From Cryptomeria japonica (lineage: Eukaryota; Streptophyta; Pinopsida; Cupressales; Cupressaceae): 64,000 nucleotides of DNA. Positions 56,760-64,000 of the stretch are shown in pieces. The notes beneath the pieces were generated by a model. That model saw nothing but the letters and a program-made list of their open reading frames with translations, had not been told where the DNA came from and made no database searches. Both the position numbers and the translations under genes were made by a program. How positions within the stretch are numbered: position 1 is the first letter of the stretch; every line of letters starts with the position of its first letter. The DNA is taken from positions 266,485,574 to 266,549,573 of the forward strand of contig NC_081407.1 of assembly GCF_030272615.1 (NCBI RefSeq). The letters are read 5' to 3'.

Positions 56760-57500
56760 CTAGTTGTTGTAACATTTGTAGGCTTTTCTCTTGGTGGAGT
56801 AACCAAGAAATATGCCTTCATCACTCTTAGTATCAAAGTTACCAATATAGTCACCTCTCTTGATAAAACATTTACTACCAAAAACCTTAAAGCAACTGAC
56901 ATTAGGTGATCTACCATACCAGTATTCATAAGGATTTTTATCCTTACCTCTTTTAACCAATATCTGGTTCATAGTATAGATAGTTGTGCTGACAGCTTCT
57001 CTCCAAAAAGTTTTCACCACACCTCCTTGTATTAGCATAGTTCTAATAGCTTCAACAATTGACTGGTTTTTCCTCTTTGCAATACCATTCTATTGTGGTG
57101 TCCTATGTGTAGAAATATGCCTCTTAATTCCATTGTTTTCACAATATCTAGTGAATTCCTCTTAAGTAAATTCACCACCTTGATCAGTTCTTAAGCACTT
57201 TATCTTCTTTCCACTTTCCTTTTCAACTAAGGCCTTGAATGCTTTAAACTTGCTAAAGGTTTCTATTTTTTCCTTCAAGAATGCGATCCACGTCATTCTT
57301 GAACAATCATCAGTGAAGATCATAAAATACCTATCACCTTGAATACTTCTAGTCCTTATAGGTCCACAAAGGTCTGCATGAACCAAATCTAGCAAATGTT
57401 CTGCTGAGAAATATTTGCTCTTAAAAGTTGAGGATGTCATCTTCCCTAATTGACATTCCTTACATAGAGCATTCACCGGTTTGTCCAACTGAGGAAAACC
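56760..57500 (-). pseudogene. copia-2 integrase
   Basis: The pre-integrase end ALCKECQLGKM is followed by LLDLVHADLCGP (first Asp) and LRTDQGGEF (second Asp). After a stop near 57162 comes a damaged PQQNG..RKN block, in which the Gln before NG is a stop. A second frame (57038-56760) gives YWYGRSPNVSCFKVFGSKCF and DEGIFLGYSTKRKAY, the copia integrase C-terminal region. Confidence 0.9.
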
Positions 57501-57829
57501 TCTTAAAGCCTTATGTTATCAAAGTTTACATGACAAAATCTTCGATGCCAAAGCCAACTATCTGCTACTTTAGCAATTCGACAATTGTTGACTTTAGGAT
57601 TTAGGTGAAACAAGTTATATTTTGTCTGTTTGTTAGTTGCAATCAGTTCACCTTTGCTTCCATAGATTTTGCACATTCAATTCTTGAATTTCAGTGGATA
57701 ACCTCTATCATTGAGTTGAGAAACACTCAAAAGATTGTGTTTCAATCCTTCAACCCATTAGACATCATCTACACTGCTCTTTCCGTTAAGAGAAATGGTT
57801 CCCTTTCCTTTTATCATGCAGGGTGAGTC

Positions 57830-58969
57830 ATTTCAAAATCTCACAACACCTCCATCATATTCCTTCAAAGTAAGAAACTTACTCCGGTCACCGGTCATAT
57901 GGTGTGAACAATCACTGTCTATAATCCAATCATCAGAACTTTCCATGCAAGAGACTAATGCCTTCTGATTTGATGTCTCTTCTTTAATGAAAACAAAGAC
58001 ATTGTCTTCATTTGCATCTCCCTCAAATTCCTCATCTATGATTCCTCCATCAACTGCAATGACACAATCTCTTTTGTCTTTGCCTTTGTACTTCTTATAC
58101 TTCTCACGTTTATGCTCATTGTCTACATTTGGACAGTTAGCTACAATATGTCCAATTAGATTACATGCAAAATATTTTAAAGGTAATTTACCTCTATACT
58201 TATCGGTACCTCTAGGTAACCGCTTGGCCAACAATGCTTCAAGCTCAGTCAAACTGTCTTCATCATCAACTTTTCTGTTGGATCTTGACTCATGATTGTG
58301 ACTAGCTTCTCTTCTTTTCCTTTCAGGTGGATTAGAAACTGAAGCTCTAAATGCAGATTCCAACTTCTGAACACTTCCATCAAAACTATTTAATTCAAAT
58401 GCAGTTAGTTTACCAATGATGGAGTCAAGAGTTACCTTTGTTTTATCAATAGACTTGAGTTCCTAAATGGCTGCAACTCAGATAGCGTAGATCGATAGAA
58501 GGGTTCTCAACACCTTACTTACCACTGTGGTATCCTCCAATTTACCACCAACACTTTTTATCTCACCGACTATCTCCTTGATCCTCTAACCATACTGTTG
58601 AATATTCTCACCTTCAACCATCCGCATGTTATCAAATTTACCTCTCAGACTCTCCTCTTTGGCAATATTTACATGCTCGTCACCATTATAGATATCCTCA
58701 ATTTTCTTCCACACATCATAATCAGTCTCCAAACCATTGACATCAACATACTCTGAATCGGACAAGGAACTAATAATGGCCTCCAATGCTTGATTATTCT
58801 CTTGTTTCTCCTTGTTTTTATTATCAGACATAATCCCACTAGGCAAGGTATATTTGGTAACAACATATTCCCAATATTGACTTCCTAATCTTTTGATATA
58901 TATCTTCATCCTATCACTCCAAATTCTGTAGTTTTCCCTATTGAACTTCAAACCTTCTTTCTTCATCAT
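57830..58969 (-). pseudogene. copia-2 gag and protease
   Basis: The start MMKKEGLKFNRENYRIW is followed by a copia Gag domain (NNQALEAIISSLSDSEY; YDVWKKIEDIYNGDEHV). After a broken stretch near 58580-58370 the frame 58363-57833 has a zinc knuckle, YFACNLIGHIVANC, in which the first Cys is replaced by Tyr. The protease site reads WIIDSDCSHHM, where the usual D-S-G has become D-S-D. Both changes predict loss of function. Confidence 0.88.
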
Positions 58970-59025
58970 GTTCTTCTAGATCTTTACCTCAAGTTGTTAG
59001 GCTTAGACACTAGAGGGCCTGAAAC

Positions 59026-59037
59026 GCTCTGATACCA
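59026..59037 (-). other. Primer binding site of copia-2
   Basis: The minus strand reads TGGTATCAGAGC, the initiator-Met type, two bases inside the 5' LTR. Confidence 0.95.
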
Positions 59038-59039
59038 AT

Positions 59040-60433
59040 TGATGATATGATGAATCAATAAGGATCCAGACAACTACTGAGAGGGGGGGTGAATTAGTAG
59101 ATAGAAAACAAACTAAACTTTCACCAAACTCAAAACCCAACCCATAAATTAATCTTTGAACTAACTAGTTCAAACACTGAACTACAAACTACAACAACAC
59201 TATCAAGTTTACCAGTTGACTAGCATACCAAAATAACAATGTAACAGATCTAAAAAATCTCAAACCTTTTAACCAAAATATTAAACCACTTTACTAACAA
59301 TAGTAAAAGCACATTTGAGATCACTATTGATCATCTCAACACATCTAAGTGGCTTTACCAATTAAACAAATTAACCATATCAAAACATAACCACAAAAAC
59401 CATTCACCACTTGACACAATAATTTTTGGCATGGAAACCCAAATGGGAAAAACCGCAGTGGGGATGAATACCCACAAGTATTCTGAACTCTTCTGAAGTT
59501 CACCCTATTAGGAGCCAAGCCTTGTTAGAATCTTTACAAAAATGTCCTGTTAGGAACAGATCCGGTTAAGGACCACCCGATTAAGGGATTGACTACAATA
59601 CCCTGTTAAAGGCAATACCCTGTTAGGAGTAACCTCGATAGAGGATTTGAAATCCAAGCTAATGAATCACCTGGTTAGAGGATTTATAGAACACTAAGCC
59701 TATTAAAGCTTACCTAGTTAAGGGATTTAACTATTGTAATTGTTAGAGAGCAACATGGTTTTGTTGATCTGGTAAATAGCACTACTCTACTTGATCAGAT
59801 CCTTTTCATGCTCCTATCTTCCTTCAAAAGAACTACAAATACTCCTTTTGGTTAGACAATCAATCACACTAACACTTAACCAAAATTGCCAACACTACAA
59901 CAAAATAACTCATCGACCTTATAAGAAAAACAATAGGTTGGTAACGCATCACAAGACCTAAGATTTCATAGAGATTACAAACAAATCGAGTCAAACATGA
60001 ATGTTGGATTACATAGCAATCATCTGTATATTGTACAAGTCAACCTTGACCTCTCCTTGATCACCGCTCATTGAATCCTGTAACTGATCACGTGGTTTCC
60101 ACTTCATGCAATGCACTCACTCATTCCCAAGATAAAATAGTTCTCTACGCACCAATACCACTTTGAAAATCATCATGTGCATCATGCATACGTGGCATAA
60201 TCATCTATGATTGCCATTTGATCATAGGTCAACACAACCAATTTGCCATCCATCGGTTAAGGTTCGACATATCAACAGGTAGGGTTACCGGTTGATCTCA
60301 CTACTTCTATAGTAATATCAGTTTCCTTCACTAGCTCAACTATCGGTTGCATTACAACTCCATTACTAGTTACAATTGACATCAATGACAACACTTAAAC
60401 TTCATTAATGCAATCTTAATGCAAATTCCAACA
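59040..60433 (-). repeat. 5' LTR of copia-2
   Basis: It is 1394 bp. On the + strand it starts TGATGATATGATGAATC and ends AAATTCCAACA. It carries an extra 19-bp CCCTGTTAAAGGCAATA-type duplication near 59600 that the 3' LTR lacks. Confidence 0.94.
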
Positions 60434-60438
60434 TTGTG

Positions 60439-60678
60439 TTGTTGCTAAGTTGATGGAGCTTTCTTCTCCATTGAATTTTACTTTGTCCAGTTCACATGTA
60501 GGTCCCTTGGTGATGGTGGAGGACAACGTCCCTTCTCCCCAATCTATTGATTTGGATGAAGATGTTTCTTAGATGACTATACAAAGAAGGAAGAGATGCC
60601 TTCCTAAATTAGTTTCATTGTCCCGTCCTAGGGCTAAGGGTGTGAGGGTTGATAGGAAAAATTCAACCATTATTTAGT
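60439..60678 (+). pseudogene. LINE-D ORF1 C-terminus
   Basis: It continues ORF1 after the copia-2 target duplication: KLMELSSPLNFTLSSSHVG, then MTIQRRKRCLPKLVSLS and a stop after RPRAKGVRVDRK. One TAG (about 60570) interrupts it. The MTIQRRKR end parallels the WMVVHQRRKG end of LINE-A ORF1. Confidence 0.7.
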
Positions 60679-61123
60679 TGTTTTGTTTTATTTCAATTGT
60701 CATCTTGTTGTGTATAGGGTGTTAAGACCCCTTCAAACCATGTTGTTGTTGGTTCACTACACACTTGAGGCCTATTGTGAATAATTGTGTTAAGGGTTTT
60801 GGGGTCCCTTCAAAACCTGTTTCACCTTTAATAAAAACAATTATGTAGGCTCTATGCATGGAGGGTTTTTCTAGGGGGGGGGGCTAAGGGTGTGAGGGTT
60901 GATAGGAAAAATTCAACCATTGTTTAGTTGTTTTGTTTTATTTTGATTGTCATCTTGTTGTGTATAGGGTGTTAAGACCCCTTCAAATCATGTGGTTGTT
61001 GGTTCACTACACACTTTAGGTCTGTTGTTAATCATTGTGTTAAGGGTTTTGGGGTCCCTTCAAAACCTATTTCACCTTTAATAAAAACAATTATGTAGGT
61101 TTTGTGCATGGAGGGTTTTTTTT
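60631..61123 (+). repeat. Tandem duplication of a 250-bp LINE 3' tail
   Basis: Two units start with GGGCTAAGGGTGTGAGGGTT at 60631 and 60881. Each contains the ORF1 stop, a TG-rich 3' UTR and the tail GTTTTGGGGTCCCTTCAAAA, CCT..TTTCACCTTTAATAAAAAC. They differ at only a few positions. A run of G joins them. Confidence 0.92.
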
Positions 61124-61141
61124 TTTTTTTTTTTTTTTTTC
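61118..61141 (+). repeat. Poly-T run
   Basis: About 24 consecutive T after GGAGGG mark the boundary between the duplicated LINE-D tail and LINE-E. Confidence 0.95.
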
Positions 61142-61189
61142 TAATCGCTACGTGGGTGGGATTTCTTTGTGGGTTGCAAGTGTCATTTT

Positions 61190-62176
61190 GTGTGCTTCAG
61201 ACAATGGTTCGGTGTTTGGGGTTTAGTGCTCGAGGTTCTTTGCTAAGATTTTTCTGCCTCTTTTTTATTTCTATCTTCTATGGATGGGAGGCCGGTGTCT
61301 TCCACGTTAGTGATTTCCAAGGCAAGGAAGCATAATGGCTCATTTTAGGGTGTGCATGTGAGTCCCTCAGACTCATTTTTTGGTGGAGAGGGGCCCAAGT
61401 TAAGAAAGTTAATGGGTGTCTATCAAGGAGTCAAGATCACCCTATGTTGGTTATTCCTCCTAAATCCGTTGTGGAGGATGTGGTGTATTGCAGTAATCAT
61501 GCTTTGATATGTAAATTCCTTGGGATCCGCATTTCTCTATCTAATTTGGAAGCTTGGATTAGACAGTCATGGAAAGTTGAAGGTGATATGGAGATTATGT
61601 TGGCAGCTAATAGTTATTTCATGGTTTTTTTCTCTAGCATGGTTGATAGGAATCAAGTTGTCTTATTTATTAAACCATGGCATATGGGTTTTAACCCAGC
61701 TGAAGATTTTCCCTCTTGTGTTCCAGTTTGGGTTCGTCTTGTGAGGTAACCTCTGGAGTTTTGGAGAGAGGATATTCTACGTTGGATTATTGAGTTACTT
61801 TGGAAGTTGACTGCCATTTCTTAACAAAATTTGAAGAAAAAGGTATTCTCATTTTCTTGTATTTGCATTGAAGTGGATTTGAATAATCCTTTGTTGGATT
61901 CATTGGAGATTTGTTTAGGTTCATTGTCTTGGGTTCAACAGCTCGATTATGGGTCTCTTCTATTCAGGTGTAGAGTTTGTCATGAATATGGACATCTTCA
62001 ATGTTAGTTTCCTTGGGTTAGTCGACCTCCTGCAGGAAATTTTTCCTCTAATCCCTTGCATGTGGCAGAGGATAAGGGAGATAAGGGTAAGGCTCTTGTG
62101 CAAATGGGAGGCTCTAGTGGGCATGGCTTTGAGTCAGTTAAACCTCACACTAAAGGATGGGTGTAAGAGAGATCTC
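61190..62176 (+). pseudogene. LINE-E ORF1: DUF4283 and zinc knuckle
   Basis: The DUF4283 domain is clear in 61444-61749: ALICKFLGIRISLSNLEAWI, KVEGDMEIMLAANSYFMVFF, then FIKPWHMGFNPAEDFPSCVP and VWVRL. The same frame continues through stops at 61747, 61822 and about 62003: PLEFWREDILRWI, then QLDYGSLLFRCRVCHEYGH, a zinc knuckle lacking the normal last spacing. A polar Gly/Lys segment follows until the copia-3 LTR begins at 62182. It is the best-preserved LINE ORF1 in the window. Confidence 0.85.
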
Positions 62177-62181
62177 TTAAG

Positions 62182-63368
62182 TGATGAATACTAAGAGGGG
62201 GGGTGAATTAGTATACCAAAAAATATTGTACTTAAACTCTTAAACAATTTAGCAGATAACCAGTATAACAGATTCACTAATAAACTGGTTAAGATAAATG
62301 CAAACCAAATAGAAAATAAAGCATTCACCCACAAGAGCACAATCACCATAACACAAGATATTTGACGTGGAAACCCAAATGGGAAAAACCACAGTGAGTA
62401 GAAACTCACAAGTAACTATCTGCAGAATAGAAACCAGATCAGTTAAGGTCATACAATGTTCTTCACCAGAATAGATCCTACTAGGAATCGAGATCTCTGT
62501 TAGGAGATAAGTCATGTTAAAGACTACCTTGTGAGAGGATTTCAGATCCATAGTTGTGAACCACCTTGTTAGAGGATTTACAAAGGCTTTGCTAGGCCTA
62601 CCCGGTTAAGGGTTTCAGACTTGTCGAAGATGTGAGTAATCAACAAGTGAGTGATCTAGCTAATAGCACAGTCTGCTTAATAAGATCCTTGATAGCTCAT
62701 TGTTAATGCATTTTAGCATTACTTCAGTCTTCAATATCTCCACACTCTAACTCTTCACACAGACTTAATCTTCTCTACAATGATCGCACATAACCTTCTC
62801 ATATATCATACATCTCTCATCCATACAAACCCTAGACATGATGTCCTTATAAAGGAAATGATTTCATGTCGGTCCAATAGGATTAAACTACAAGTTCCTA
62901 GGTTTGGTGCATCTAGACACATTTGGTAACATGGCACAAAATCACCGCCAAAGTGTCGGTGGATGATAACTCATCACAGAGTAATACCAGTTCATACAAT
63001 ATACCGATTACCAGTTGTCAAAAATGAAGACTAGAAAATGTTAACTACCCCTTTGTTCCTTCGCACCGCTTGAGATCCTCGAATGGCTTGAGGTATTCAT
63101 ACCGCTTGGGTTCTCCATACTGCTTGAGGTCTTCATACCGCTTGGGTTCTCCATACTGCTTGAGGTCTTCATACCACTTGGTTCTTCAATAAATTTGTGA
63201 CTGGTAAACATCTTCTACAAAACATTGATAGTCTAAAGACTATAATACATAATATCGGTTGGAACAATTACTAGTTGAGCATAACTCATACAACAAGAAA
63301 GTGTGTGTCCATCACAAAGAAAGTGTGTCTCCATCAATGACAATCAAAACATCATCAAAATGCCAACA
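62182..63368 (-). repeat. 3' LTR of copia-3
   Basis: On the + strand it starts TGATGAATACTAAGAGGG, continues GGGGGTGAATTAGT, and ends AAAATGCCAACA. It shares the G-tract block, GACGTGGAAACCCAAATGGG and AACCACAGTG with the copia-2 LTR, so the two are related families. Confidence 0.9.
63060..63185 (-). repeat. ~38-bp minisatellite in the copia-3 LTR
   Basis: Three to four copies of CATACCGCTTGGGTTCTCC plus ATACTGCTTGAGGTCTT. The last two full copies are nearly identical. Confidence 0.9.
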
Positions 63369-63386
63369 ATCTCCCCCTTTGGCATT
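63369..63386 (-). other. Polypurine tract of copia-3
   Basis: The minus strand reads CCAAAGGGGGAGAT next to the LTR. Similar AGGGGGAGTA runs recur at 63450 and 63573, as multiple PPT-like tracts. Confidence 0.85.
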
Positions 63387-64000
63387 GATGGCAACACTTA
63401 GGAAAAATTTGACATCTAAGTGTTTTTACAACAAAAATATGTCATAATCAAAATTACTCCCCCTAAGCATATACACTATCCCTTTTGCAGAAATTACAAT
63501 ATATACTACTCCCCAAAGTGGGAACAGGAAAGTATACATGAAATGGTAACATTCACCAGAATTTTAAATACTACTCCCCCTTTGCCAACAATGACAAAGT
63601 AATGCATAATAACCCCTAATTCCTTATATATAAAAATAGAGTCAATGTTTATGACAATAAGGAATAAAACTTATCAAAAACAGATTTTAAGATCCTGCAT
63701 AAAAGTTTTCATGGCCAATGTCCATGACTCAAGCAATGAGGTAGCAACCTCACTTTCTATCTGCATCTAGAATACCAGTTCTTCCATAGCATCAATGGTA
63801 CTCATCTCTTGAGTGATCATGATGGCTTCTAGATTGAGAAAACATTTTTGAAGACTGCAGTCTAGGCAATAAGACCAGTTGAAGCTCCTGCAAATCTTTA
63901 GTCTGGTTGTAGATTTCTAATTCCACTCTGGTAGTCTGCAGCTGATAGTGATGAATTTTTTGCCCATATGTGGTGAATGAATCATATGGCATCTTGAAGT
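63387..64000 (-). other. copia-3 internal region with a possible extra 3' ORF
   Basis: The minus frame 63992-63792 encodes a polar, helix-prone peptide (QTTRVELEIYNQTKDLQELQ) rather than RNase H, although it lies where RNase H or the 3' UTR would be. It may be part of an additional 3' ORF, as some copia lineages have, but the window ends too soon to tell. Confidence 0.35.

Larger units (their letters stand above)
53188..60433 (-). mobile_element. Ty1/copia retrotransposon copia-2, complete but mutated
   Basis: LTRs are 53188-54568 (3') and 59040-60433 (5'). Flanks are TTATG (53183-53187) and TTGTG (60434-60438), a target duplication with one change. The minus strand carries, in order, initiator-Met PBS, gag, protease, integrase, RT, RNase H and PPT. 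Several catalytic and structural residues are altered, more than in copia-1, so it looks older or faster-decayed. It splits the LINE-D ORF1. Confidence 0.94.
62182..64000 (-). mobile_element. copia-3 element, 3' part only (runs off the window)
   Basis: The 3' LTR (62182-63368) is followed by the PPT and about 620 bp of internal sequence up to the window end. The minus orientation follows from the PPT position. The presumed left target site is TTAAG at 62177-62181; the right copy lies outside the window. It interrupts LINE-E. Confidence 0.88.

Overview
The window is plant nuclear DNA. It is AT-rich, has almost no host genes, and is packed with nested LTR retrotransposons, plant-type LINE remnants, microsatellites and one very large DNA transposon. 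The repeat load and repeat styles fit a large-genome seed plant, most probably a gymnosperm; that placement is inference. I recognise one likely host gene: a short single-pass membrane protein on the minus strand at 14618-14974, with a 5'-UTR intron.

Layout. 290-771: probable solo LTR. 1660-13225: Ty3/gypsy element on the minus strand (815-bp LTRs, TSD GTGTC) inserted into a LINE ORF1. It keeps gag and protease but has lost RT, RNase H and the integrase core. It also carries an antisense, apparently spliced plant-mobile-domain ORF near its 3' LTR. 14284-16040: host gene. 16050-19020: AT-rich spacer. 19020-21026: 5'-truncated LINE ORF2. 21261-28373: Ty1/copia element 1 (+ strand, TSD AGTGG), just upstream of an ORF that ends in a LINE-like 3' tail (28389-31475). 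32656-49969: a copia solo LTR (TSD GATAT) split by a 15.9-kb terminal-inverted-repeat element (32713-48601). 52440-62176: LINE ORF1 remnants hosting copia element 2 (53188-60433, minus). 62182 to the right edge: copia element 3, cut by the window end.

The main discovery candidate is the 15.9-kb TIR element. It has matching termini (GGGTA..GTGCACAAAGATGG), a probable 4-bp ATGT duplication, and about 14 copies of a GCGTACGC-like motif, most near the ends. A decayed transposase-like gene lies on the + strand (37970-40883). A convergent gene of about ten exons lies on the minus strand (48276-45662), with consistent splice sites and one duplicated exon. Between the genes is an array of about ten 359-bp monomers. 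The left side has expanded polypyrimidine DNA, including about 1.83 kb with no G on the + strand, flanked by two copies of a leader exon. I could not assign it to a named superfamily from sequence alone.

All transposon genes here carry stops or frameshifts, so they are described as pseudogenes. The nesting gives a relative order: the LINEs came first, then the LTR elements; in the solo-LTR case, copia insertion and LTR recombination were followed by entry of the TIR element.
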